Below are positions 16,683 to 23,128 of a stretch of 36,183 nt of DNA, in pieces. Both the position numbers and the translations under genes were made by a program. Positions within the stretch are counted from its first letter, which is position 1; every line of letters begins with the position of its first letter. Location of the stretch: the IMG/VR virus record IMGVR_UViG_3300027898_000023, positions 1-36,183 of that record; one strand, 5' to 3'. The notes under the pieces are model-generated. The model had not been told where the DNA came from and ran no database searches. It worked only from the letters and a program-made list of their open reading frames with translations. The DNA is from a virus.

Positions 16683-16867
16683 CACATACCTTTCTTATAA
16701 GGTGGATGATAGACCGGAGGCGTATCCTGACGACACGCCATCGGGCTACATCTGCATACGACTGCCAGATCGTCAGGATCCTGGCATCGCATGGGTTCGC
16801 TAGAACACGCCATCAACATGATCAAACATACGAATAACAATATTTTAGCAAACCTAAGATACATCAT
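16682..16867 (-). CDS. Small lipoprotein, possible outer-membrane spanin
   Basis: 61 residues starting with a lipoprotein signal: a hydrophobic 'FAKILLFVCLIMLMAC' with lipobox LMAC (Cys ~21). The mature part is short, cysteine-containing and proline-rich (DTPPVYHPPYKKG). These features match o-spanin (Rz1-like) subunits, which span from the outer membrane in Gram-negative hosts, but no partner i-spanin is clear. It overlaps the upstream gene by four bases (ATGA). Confidence 0.55.
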   Translation of the reverse strand: MMYLRFAKILLFVCLIMLMACSSEPMRCQDPDDLAVVCRCSPMACRQDTPPVYHPPYKKGM

Positions 16868-17127
16868 ACAGGGCCTTTATCTTTCAGGCGCTCCAAAACC
16901 AGCTTAGTTTTGTTTTTAATCGCTCGGGTAACGTCTCTCACCGGGCCTACAACAAGCTGGTATTCTGCCTGAGCCTCTGTATAAGCCTCGGTTTCTTTAA
17001 ACGCCTCGTTCTCTTCGTTCTGGATCTGAAGCCGAACGATCATCTGTTTTAACTCATCCACAGTCATCGCCTGGATACTGGATACAAATGTCTCATCGAC
17101 GCCTTTAGGTAATTTTGTTTTACTCAT
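16864..17127 (-). CDS. Small helical hypothetical protein
   Basis: 87 residues from ATG 17127 (TGATG overlap with the membrane peptide gene). Highly charged and helical, with 'ELKQMIVRLQIQNEENEAFKETEAYTEAQAEYQL' suggesting a coiled coil. No transmembrane segment, so it is not an obvious i-spanin despite preceding a lipoprotein gene. Function unknown. Confidence 0.55.
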   Translation of the reverse strand: MSKTKLPKGVDETFVSSIQAMTVDELKQMIVRLQIQNEENEAFKETEAYTEAQAEYQLVVGPVRDVTRAIKNKTKLVLERLKDKGPV

Positions 17128-17243
17128 CAATCCTCCGTTAATGCTTTATATGTTAAAAAAATTCCTGCCCATGTTACAAAACTAAGTATAAACAAGCCTA
17201 AAACCAGAACACCTGTATAGAACCAGGTTATAACCGTTTCCAT
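17127..17243 (-). CDS. Single-span membrane peptide
   Basis: A 38-residue reading frame below usual length cut-offs, supported by ribosome binding site GGAGG four bases upstream and TGATG overlaps at both ends. Residues ~9-33 (YTGVLVLGLFILSFVTWAGIFLTY) form one transmembrane helix. A pinholin-like or accessory lysis peptide is possible; unproven. Confidence 0.6.
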   Translation of the reverse strand: METVITWFYTGVLVLGLFILSFVTWAGIFLTYKALTED

Positions 17244-17872
17244 CAGTCCTCCGTTGAGGCGTTGCATTGTTTACAATACTGGTACTTGCGCCATCCGCTG
17301 TTATAATCGGCCCAGTCGTGTCGCCCTGACTTACAGTCCACGCGTGGGGCAGAACTGTTAGCCAGGGCTATGTATGCTGTCTCAACAAACTCTCTAGCCT
17401 CTGTAAAAGCAGGACTCGACCCGTTAGGCGTTATCTCGCAAAGAACATATGAATCAGTATCAAGGTTTCGACGTACAACCTCAAACACCTTGTCGTCAGG
17501 AAGATCCGTACCCCAGACGATTGGTACCAGCTGCTGACCGATATCGTATTTATGTTTTACTGCTGCTACAAGGGAAGCGTATTGAACGGGCAGGATTTGA
17601 GTAAGATGATGGCTTGTTAAAGTGCTGGGTTGAACCGTGGGATTTGTTAGGATAAGCGGTAGACCCGCGGCATTACAAAGCACCATGTTTTTAAGGCCTA
17701 ACCTAGACACAGTAGTGAAAGTGTTTTCGAGGCTAGGGAAAGCTGTGTTTAGAACTCGTTTAACTGTGATAAAATAGATATTACCTGGGTCGTCTTCAAT
17801 TACCTGATACACGTATGTGTAAGCTTTCTGTTTTGGGTCTGTAAAATAATCGCCGACTTGAAACTTGCTCAT
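17243..17872 (-). CDS. Hypothetical protein with C-terminal zinc-finger-like motif
   Basis: 209 residues from ATG 17872 (AAGGAG six bases upstream; ATGA overlap with the subtilase stop). The N-terminal part 'FQVGDYFTDPKQKAYTYVYQVIEDD' is a small beta domain. The last ~25 residues contain a Cys/His cluster (CKSGRHDW...YCKQC) compatible with zinc binding. No known family recognised. Confidence 0.5.
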   Translation of the reverse strand: MSKFQVGDYFTDPKQKAYTYVYQVIEDDPGNIYFITVKRVLNTAFPSLENTFTTVSRLGLKNMVLCNAAGLPLILTNPTVQPSTLTSHHLTQILPVQYASLVAAVKHKYDIGQQLVPIVWGTDLPDDKVFEVVRRNLDTDSYVLCEITPNGSSPAFTEAREFVETAYIALANSSAPRVDCKSGRHDWADYNSGWRKYQYCKQCNASTED

Positions 17873-18627
17873 TTTTGACTCCTTATCCATTTACCGGTTG
17901 CTACCGCTGTAGCCTGGGATGTTCCTGTCATCGTTATCCCGTACCCTGTAACATTAACACCGATCTCCCACACGTTCAATCTTTTTCCGTAGTTTGAGCC
18001 GGTATGATACGTTCCATCTTGATTCAGGTTGCCAACGACGATCACGCGAGGGTCTGCCATAGCTGGGTAGAAATGAAATTTGTCGATATCCAGGCCATAG
18101 TTACCGGCTGCTGCAAACATCTTTCCGCCGTGGTCTAAATATGATCGGACGGCAGCGTCTTCGTCTGAATCTTCAGCATTCCCGCCTCCGCTGAAGTTGA
18201 TCACGTCGGCATGAAGTTCTTCCGCGTATCTGATGGCTCTGACGGCAGCTTTACCCGTCAGATCGCGAGACATGTTAGGATCAAAATATTTAAGAACGAT
18301 GATACAGAAGTTTAAAGGTCCGGCTGTATCTTGGATAACACCGACGATATTGGTGCCATGGCTGTCGTTATCTTTGGGAACAGGGGTTGAGATACCTAGG
18401 AATAGTTTAGACCCCAGGTTTGTAAAGTCGCGATGGCCGTAGCGACAGAGTCGGTTGTTGCCCCAGGCACCAGCGTTATCGTATCCGAACCCGGTGTCGA
18501 TGACAGCGATTCGTAGCTGATGAGCGCCTTCAGGGTTACGGACGAGGGGCTGACAGGATTGTTGTAGCGAGGCGATAAGGAGTGCTACCAGGGTTATGTA
18601 TGTTACGAATAATAGATCACGTTTCAT
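17869..18627 (-). CDS. Secreted subtilisin-like serine protease
   Basis: 252 residues from ATG 18627, chosen because it forms an ATGA overlap with the upstream stop and begins with a signal sequence (KRDLLFVTYITLVALLIASLQQSC). The peptidase S8 triad is present: Asp44 (AVIDTGFG), His90 (DSHGTNIVG) and Ser227 (MTGTSQATA), with oxyanion Asn166 (AAAGNYG). There is no propeptide. The QQSC cleavage region is a weak lipobox. A phage-encoded exported subtilase could modify envelope proteins or aid lysis; virion protein processing is less likely given the signal peptide. Confidence 0.8.
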   Translation of the reverse strand: MKRDLLFVTYITLVALLIASLQQSCQPLVRNPEGAHQLRIAVIDTGFGYDNAGAWGNNRLCRYGHRDFTNLGSKLFLGISTPVPKDNDSHGTNIVGVIQDTAGPLNFCIIVLKYFDPNMSRDLTGKAAVRAIRYAEELHADVINFSGGGNAEDSDEDAAVRSYLDHGGKMFAAAGNYGLDIDKFHFYPAMADPRVIVVGNLNQDGTYHTGSNYGKRLNVWEIGVNVTGYGITMTGTSQATAVATGKWIRSQK

Positions 18628-18818
18628 TCGGAGTCCTCGTGATCCATAGCTGCAAATAGAGTAGCCGGAAACACAGGTATAAATAAAACCCATCCTAATA
18701 TACAAAGGTACGGATGATCTTTCACTTGAGATGCGAGTAAAGCACACAGTCCTACAATTAAAACAACACCGACGCTTATTATTAATGCTACACAGTATTC
18801 GCGTAAAAAAGTTTTCAT
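18624..18818 (-). CDS. Two-span membrane protein, holin candidate
   Basis: 64 residues with two hydrophobic helices at about 10-32 and 39-58, joined by a short charged turn (SQVKDHPY), and an acidic tail. Size and topology fit class II holins, although many unrelated small phage membrane proteins look similar. It overlaps the secreted subtilase gene (ATGA), which links the two functionally or at least in expression. Confidence 0.5.
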   Translation of the reverse strand: MKTFLREYCVALIISVGVVLIVGLCALLASQVKDHPYLCILGWVLFIPVFPATLFAAMDHEDSE

Positions 18819-18955
18819 GTATCCCCTTTGTATTTAATATTACCGCAGATTTCGCACTGTAACACGCATTCATGGCAGCCTCTGTATTGTATTTCTCGAA
18901 CTAATCTCCATTTATGCGGGCATAATCCTAATAAAAATCTTAAAAATCGAATCAT
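18815..18955 (-). CDS. Small cysteine-rich protein
   Basis: 46 residues from ATG 18955. Cysteines in 'CPHKW...CHEC...CEIC' suggest a small zinc ribbon. No family recognised. Overlaps the next gene by four bases. Confidence 0.45.
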   Translation of the reverse strand: MIRFLRFLLGLCPHKWRLVREIQYRGCHECVLQCEICGNIKYKGDT

Positions 18956-18959
18956 ATAA

Positions 18960-19121
18960 TTAACCCCACATCGCGTTGATTTCGCTGTCCAGCTCGTCCT
19001 GAAGCTTGCAAACCTCGTCATCCGTCAACTCCCGGCCTGTAGAGATCTCCCAGGCTCGACCGATGTACCGGCTGCCATCTTTATTCCTGTCAAGTTGTAA
19101 CTCGTATCCTGCTATGATCAT
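18960..19121 (-). CDS. Small hypothetical protein
   Basis: 53 residues from ATG 19121, with GGAGG five bases upstream and an ATGA overlap with the preceding gene. The sequence 'GYELQLDRNKDGSRYIGRAWEISTGRELTDDEVCKLQDELDSEI' is acidic and helical at its end. Function unknown. Confidence 0.5.
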   Translation of the reverse strand: MIIAGYELQLDRNKDGSRYIGRAWEISTGRELTDDEVCKLQDELDSEINAMWG

Positions 19122-19288
19122 AAAGCCTCCATCTGCCGAATCTGGTCCAGGCATTGTTTACGTGTACTGCATGTTTGTAGTTTATCGCCGTTCTTCGTGA
19201 TCTGCCAACATTTACTCGGGGTTTGCTGGACCGTGTATACGTTAGATCCTGTAGTAAAGGTGTACTGGCTTTTAGTTAGTTTTTTCAT
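19118..19288 (-). CDS. Small hypothetical protein
   Basis: 56 residues from ATG 19288 (GGAGG four bases upstream). 'NVYTVQQTPSKCWQITKNGDKLQTCSTRKQCLDQIRQ' resembles small DUF1508-like folds in which a strand pair carries residues around W and a short helix ends the repeat; this resemblance is tentative. Confidence 0.45.
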   Translation of the reverse strand: MKKLTKSQYTFTTGSNVYTVQQTPSKCWQITKNGDKLQTCSTRKQCLDQIRQMEAL

Positions 19289-19352
19289 TTGTCCTCCGGT
19301 GGCAAAAACTAGATACAAACACAGATTAGATCAAACCTAGCAAAAAGACAAA

Positions 19353-20381
19353 TTAATTTCTTTTAGGGTAGGGAAATGTTTCAAACTGAATCGTTTTTTT
19401 AAGTTGCTTTTCTTCGCGTTTGTCTTTACCTAAGATAAGCGCGTACTTGCCTTTAGCTGGCTGAGTGACTACTGTGTAACGCGCAATTTCTTCGTTCGCA
19501 CGGGCCGTTAACTTTAATCTTATGTCGTTAGGAATAGCAGAGATGTCTTGATACCCGTTAGGTTTGCACCATTCTTTCTGCCATTTGATGCCTAATTGTT
19601 TTGCCCATCTCTTCATTGCAGACGTTTTCGTAAAGTCTCGTTTGCTAACTATCTTACCTGAGGGTAACTGTACGCCACTCGTAACTCCCCACTGCTGACC
19701 TAGGTATAAAAAATTACATGCCTGGTAAATTGTTCCGATCTCACCAGCGGAAGGGTCTGAATAACAAGTAAACAGTCTTTTATGCGTGTTATCCACCATC
19801 CAGCGACACGCAAACATGACTAACCTACTATTAAGGTTTTTAGGGGCCCAGCTTGCAGCCGCACCTCGTTGAATCAAAGCTTCAAACTGTTTATATCGGG
19901 TTGGCATGGTGGGTTCTGACATAAGCACGACGCAAGCCAGCTTACCCTCGTGTCGGGCTGTAAAGCACCATTTTACTGCCCACCCAACTTTCCCTAACCA
20001 CTCGTACCTTTCAATGAATCTGATGTGCTCTTTTGACATGTTTTCAGCCGTCAACTCAAAGTCTTGAGCTTTTAGATCAAATCTAAACCCGGCGGCTAAA
20101 TCTTCAGCAACCGTGTCGTCCCTTCTAATTTTTTGCCAGCAAACTCCGTCTAGCTTTATGTCTGGTTTAACCGGAGCACTGGTGGTGTTTTTAAACTTTT
20201 TAACGACAGATTTAGCGGTTTTAACGCGTTCGGGGTTAAGTAGTTTAAGAGTCTTAGGATGTCGTCTAGCTTCGGCTCTGCACACCTTACACCTGTAAGC
20301 ATAGCCGTCTTTGTTTGCGGTTTTGCGACTAAACATTTCTAAAGGTTTAATTTGTTTGCATTTAGAGCATTTTTTATTCAT
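19353..20381 (-). CDS. Mom-like GNAT-fold protein with N-terminal zinc ribbon
   Basis: 342 residues. The N-terminus holds a zinc-ribbon pattern, CSKC (5-8) and CKVC (31-34), typical of phage HNH-type nucleases. A basic linker leads to a core with 'RYEWLG' (125-130), 'NLNSRLVMFACRWMVD' (~182-197), 'CYSDP' (206-210) and 'GTIYQACNFLYLG' (216-228), a pattern shared with the Mom family, whose Mu member modifies adenine in DNA. The start ATG lies inside the end of the nuclease gene. A DNA-modifying role is inferred from the family pattern; no homology search was possible. Confidence 0.6.
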   Translation of the reverse strand: MNKKCSKCKQIKPLEMFSRKTANKDGYAYRCKVCRAEARRHPKTLKLLNPERVKTAKSVVKKFKNTTSAPVKPDIKLDGVCWQKIRRDDTVAEDLAAGFRFDLKAQDFELTAENMSKEHIRFIERYEWLGKVGWAVKWCFTARHEGKLACVVLMSEPTMPTRYKQFEALIQRGAAASWAPKNLNSRLVMFACRWMVDNTHKRLFTCYSDPSAGEIGTIYQACNFLYLGQQWGVTSGVQLPSGKIVSKRDFTKTSAMKRWAKQLGIKWQKEWCKPNGYQDISAIPNDIRLKLTARANEEIARYTVVTQPAKGKYALILGKDKREEKQLKKTIQFETFPYPKRN

Positions 20382-20838
20382 GTTTACCGTGCTTTTTTAA
20401 ATAATTGATAGCTTTTTGTAAAGTTTGTATGTCGTCTTTAAATCGTCCTAATCCATTGTTACAGTTGTAACACAAAAGACCCCTTACAGCACCGCTGACG
20501 TGGTCGTGATCCACATGAAGCAATTTAGCAGAATGGCCAAGCGCGCATCTACCGCCCTGCTCGTTAAACATTCGTTCCCATTCGGCTAGCGCTTGGGGGC
20601 CTGTTAAATGAGGCCAATATTTTTTAGACAATTTTTTGCCTCGAATCTCGTCTGCATGTTTTTTGTTGTACGCTTTGTTGCGTTCGTTATCGTTAGGGTT
20701 ACGAGACCTATAGTCTATACGTTCTGCATACCTACAATCTTTGCATCGGGATTTAAGGCCTATGGTACCGTTGTGATACCGCCGGACGTCGAACTCTGAG
20801 TGTGGTTTTGATATGCCGCATTTTTTACAAGTTTTCAT
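20374..20838 (-). CDS. Endonuclease VII-like His-Me finger nuclease
   Basis: 154 residues from ATG 20838; a longer frame to 20916 would run through the terminator. Residues 1-35 carry a zinc-binding pattern CKKC...CKDC. The C-terminal half has the recombination endonuclease VII signature: C98 in 'GRCALGH', His108-Asp110-His111-His113 (LHVDHDHV), then 'GAVRGLLCYNCNNGLGRFKDD'. The family cuts branched DNA or acts as a mobile nuclease. The gene follows a strong terminator and precedes the Mom-like gene, so the pair may be an inserted module. No Shine-Dalgarno sequence is seen; a TATAG motif ends five bases before the ATG. Confidence 0.75.
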   Translation of the reverse strand: MKTCKKCGISKPHSEFDVRRYHNGTIGLKSRCKDCRYAERIDYRSRNPNDNERNKAYNKKHADEIRGKKLSKKYWPHLTGPQALAEWERMFNEQGGRCALGHSAKLLHVDHDHVSGAVRGLLCYNCNNGLGRFKDDIQTLQKAINYLKKHGKHE

Positions 20839-20842
20839 GATT

Positions 20843-20867
20843 CTATAGTGCCACACATCTGTGTGGC
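20843..20867 (-). promoter_or_regulatory. Hairpin plus CACTATAG promoter-like motif
   Basis: Minus strand: hairpin GCCACAC/GTGTGGC (20867-20861 with 20856-20850) runs into CACTATAG (20850-20843), directly before the endonuclease ATG. Its last 12 bases partly match the 20-mer promoter (GGC..TATAG). It could be a weaker variant promoter giving an almost leaderless mRNA; low certainty. Confidence 0.3.
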
Positions 20868-20874
20868 TTGCAAT

Positions 20875-20902
20875 AAAAAACCCAGGGATTTTTGCCCCTG
20901 GG
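20875..20902 (-). terminator. Rho-independent terminator after the major capsid gene
   Basis: Minus strand: a perfect 7-bp stem CCCAGGG (20902-20896 on the 5' side) with CCCTGGG (20887-20881), followed by TTTTTT (20880-20875). It lies 31 bases after the capsid stop and ends the head gene transcript. Confidence 0.85.
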
Positions 20903-20932
20903 TCAAAATGATACATTTTATTTTAAGTCAGG

Positions 20933-22081
20933 TTAAGCCGACAACTGGACAACGCAGTTCCAGCCGGGGGCCGAACAAATCAAGTTGCCGTAGTAGGCAA
21001 TACGAATTTCAAGGGCATCGGCTGATCCGACTCGTAGTCCCTCGAGACCTTCCATACCATAGGTGAGTATGTGCGGAACCTTGCCCAACGAGCGCAGTTT
21101 CCATGTATTCATAGTCAACAGGTATGCCGTCTGAGGAGGGCACGATCTGTCGGCCAACACAGTTACGCGGCCATAAGCAGATTGGAAGGTGATACCTTCA
21201 AACGCTACCTCAACCTCGTCGTGGTTAACTTGGACGTATTGCACTTTAGCACCCAAAGCGTTGACTAGAGCAGCATAACTAGCGAAATCCATGATACAAA
21301 GATCGGGTTTTCCGCCCTCTCTGTTCAAGAACGCCAGTGCGCTTGTCATACCTTCCTCAATCGTCTGGGACTGAGCGTTATAACGCAATCCAGCCAAACG
21401 AGTGGGGTCTGCGGACCTGTTAACGCCCCAGAATGAGTCACTAGAACTTGGTGAAGTTGTAGGAATCCATGCAGCCAAACCAGACAATGCCAGGTTAGAA
21501 GCGGTTCCTAAAGCACCAGTTGAAGGGATATCACCAGCAATCGACAGGTAAGCTTGTCCTGATCCGATAGCCCAGTTACTAGACAACGTGGCAGCCGATG
21601 CTGTACCAGTGATAACACCAGTTGCACGGTTAACAGCTGTAACAGTAACTGTATCAGAAGAAGGCACTCCACCAGCAGAAGTTGATGCTACTAAAAGCAT
21701 TCCAACCTCAAACGCAACGATCTGTTGAGCGTTTGTCAAAGGCAGAACGACTCCACCAGCAGCAGTACCGCCAGTTTGAGACGAACTAGAGCTAGAGATA
21801 CCACGGGTAGCAGTACCATCACCAAACAGCTCGAACGCTATGTTATTGGTAATATTACGAAATCCCGCATCCATCTGTAACTTGGCAGCATCAACAAAAG
21901 CGCCAGCATTACTTTTAGTTTGTTCCATCAAAAGGTTAGTAATTGTAACCAGTTGATAGTCTTCCACCACATAAACGAAGAAACTAGCAAGCGATGTTGC
22001 AGTTTGTTGGTTTTGGGCGTTAGAGAACGTATGAGAACGACCTTGGGGTGTTCCATACTCTAATGGTACGGGGATATATTT
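20933..22081 (-). CDS. Major capsid protein, exon 3 of 3 (bulk of the gene)
   Basis: Encodes the C-terminal 382 residues, beginning 'KYIPVPLEYGTPQGRS'. The frame has no start of its own at its true 5' end. Joining exon 1 (22949-23039), exon 2 (22847-22908) and this exon gives a continuous 433-residue protein whose N-terminus (ALKELYTDDKEYMKDLVYKE + NPFLALVPKNESPDG) matches, in order, the start of capsid proteins in related phages as I know them. The Ser/Gly/Thr-rich stretch at 'GISSSSSSQTGG' is a plausible surface loop. It follows the scaffold gene and ends before a strong terminator. Fold assumed HK97-like; no motif proves it. Confidence 0.8.
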   Translation of the reverse strand, partial: KYIPVPLEYGTPQGRSHTFSNAQNQQTATSLASFFVYVVEDYQLVTITNLLMEQTKSNAGAFVDAAKLQMDAGFRNITNNIAFELFGDGTATRGISSSSSSQTGGTAAGGVVLPLTNAQQIVAFEVGMLLVASTSAGGVPSSDTVTVTAVNRATGVITGTASAATLSSNWAIGSGQAYLSIAGDIPSTGALGTASNLALSGLAAWIPTTSPSSSDSFWGVNRSADPTRLAGLRYNAQSQTIEEGMTSALAFLNREGGKPDLCIMDFASYAALVNALGAKVQYVQVNHDEVEVAFEGITFQSAYGRVTVLADRSCPPQTAYLLTMNTWKLRSLGKVPHILTYGMEGLEGLRVGSADALEIRIAYYGNLICSAPGWNCVVQLSA

Positions 22082-22846
22082 CAGTGGCCTTTCGGCCTGT
22101 TATCGTAGTGGCTTTTTATCCTCTACTTCTTACAGTTTCCTGTAAGCTCAGCGTACATTTTCATCTTTTAAAGATGCAGAACACTCTTGGGAGTTTTTTA
22201 TTCTGTTACTACCGCCCTTGCTTATATTTTCATCTGCCCACATTGGTTGCAGATTAGTATAATGAGCGGCTTGTTTGAATTGCTCGGAATCCGTTAAATC
22301 AAATAAAGACAAAGCCTTAATATGATCTACGTGCCATCCATCTACTCCCCAATTTTCCCAAGACATTCCTGGTTGAAATTTAGATTCTAGATAGGTTTTT
22401 AACTCAGCTACAGAACACCCTAGGTCTTTTACTGCCGAACCTTTTTTATCGCCACGTGTGAAAAATTTTCCAATTCTTGTACGTAAATTATGCGCAATTC
22501 TAAAGTTTAGGTCAGTATTAAATCTAGTTTGCCAATCTTTGTTAATGGCTTCCTTGTTTTTTATCCTAAAAGCTTTTTTCTTAGCTTTTAAAATATCAGC
22601 GTTTTTAGCCTTATACTCTCTCATGTAAGCCTGTTTTGCTGGCGACATATTTCTATGCTGACGGCAAACTCCGATCTTATTATGTTTATTGAGTTTTTTG
22701 CTACAAACACTGCAATTCACAGTTTCAACTCCTACGCGTTACGGTGGCTAAGTTATGTTATTATCCTAGCTTACCTCGGTATTCCCTTGGCTGTCAAGCT
22801 TTAGGGTTCACCGATTTTGTTCTGTTTAACGCTGGCAATTATATCT
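22082..22846 (-). other. Group I intron (765 nt) in the capsid gene
   Basis: The 5' exon end CGCTGGT pairs with intron GCCAGCG as P1, with a U.G pair at the splice site. ATATAATT before it pairs (7 of 8) with the 3' exon start AAATATAT as P10. The intron ends in G (22082). CGGT/ACCG (22813-22810 with 22780-22777) and CCCT/AGGG (22806-22803 with 22787-22784) form P4-P5. CGTAG (22736-22732) pairs with CTACG (22108-22104) as P7. Terminal GNRA hairpins CTTACAG-GAAA-CTGTAAG and GGCC-GAAA-GGCC precede the 3' end. Splicing joins GGT to AAA in frame. An HNH gene lies inside. Confidence 0.75.
22148..22720 (-). CDS. HNH homing endonuclease inside the intron
   Basis: 190 residues from GTG 22720 with AGGAG eight bases upstream. 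Residues 3-21 hold a cysteine/histidine zinc pattern (CSVCSKK...CRQH). The HNH core lies at 'WHVDHIKALSLFDL' (His130, Asp132, His133) and 'YTNLQPMWADENISKGG' (Asn156, Asn165). Such enzymes spread their host intron by cutting intron-lacking alleles. The gene occupies the loop between the P7 strands, and the frame's end is followed by the P9-like hairpins. Its codon use appears more A/T-rich than its neighbours. Confidence 0.85.
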   Translation of the reverse strand: MNCSVCSKKLNKHNKIGVCRQHRNMSPAKQAYMREYKAKNADILKAKKKAFRIKNKEAINKDWQTRFNTDLNFRIAHNLRTRIGKFFTRGDKKGSAVKDLGCSVAELKTYLESKFQPGMSWENWGVDGWHVDHIKALSLFDLTDSEQFKQAAHYTNLQPMWADENISKGGSNRIKNSQECSASLKDENVR

Positions 22847-22908
22847 ACCAGCGAATCCGTCTGGCGACTCATTCTTGGGCACTAGGGCCAAAAATGGGTT
22901 CTCCTTAT
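22847..22908 (-). CDS. Major capsid protein, exon 2 of 3
   Basis: A 62-nt coding island: the last two bases of a Tyr codon, then K E N P F L A L V P K N E S P D G F A G. It supplies exactly the 20 residues missing between exons 1 and 3 in the capsid N-terminal arm. Its first six bases ATAAGG pair with CCTTAT inside the 40-nt insert before it. Confidence 0.8.
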
Positions 22909-22948
22909 CGTTTTCCAGAGGATTATCTCGGCATAAGGTATTGAAATT
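22909..22948 (-). other. 40-nt core-less group I-like mini-intron
   Basis: Removing these 40 bases restores the capsid frame (GTG T + AT AAG gives Val-Tyr-Lys); leaving them gives an immediate TAA stop. The 5' exon ATCTCG(T)GT (22957-22949) pairs with GCCGAGAT (22932-22925) as P1, with one bulged U and U.G at the splice site. CCTTAT (22938-22933), just 5' of that G, pairs perfectly with the 3' exon start ATAAGG (22908-22903) as P10. The insert ends in G. Only 16 nt follow P1, so no catalytic core can fit. Confidence 0.7.
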
Positions 22949-23039
22949 ACACGAGATCTTTCATATATTCTTTATCGTCAGTATATAATTCTTTTAAAGC
23001 AGCGATCTGATTCGCGCTATTTGCATATACAGCAGCCAT
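22949..23039 (-). CDS. Major capsid protein, exon 1 of 3
   Basis: Encodes 30 residues from ATG 23039 (GGAG six bases upstream) plus the first base of Tyr31: an N-terminal arm with 'NQIAALKELYTDDKEYMKDLV'. An in-frame TAA follows unless the 40-nt insert is removed. A small hairpin CCCCA-TGG-TGGGG (23085-23073) lies in the 5' untranslated region after the scaffold stop. Confidence 0.8.
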
Positions 23040-23128
23040 TGGCTACTCCTTTAATTAAGTTTGATACCTATTCCCCACCATGGGGCGTCAGTATTGGCTT
23101 ATCATGCGCCTTTCGACGACTCACAGAA

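Noticed and set aside
22909-22957. Ribosome bypassing (as in T4 gene 60) as the explanation for the 40-nt insert
   Set aside because: A TAA does follow the last exon 1 codon, but there is no GTG or other valine landing codon before the resuming sequence, so matched take-off and landing codons are missing. It is not fully excluded.
23073-23085. Hairpin CCCCA-TGG-TGGGG as a terminator before the capsid gene
   Set aside because: Short stem and no following T-run; at most an mRNA-stability hairpin.
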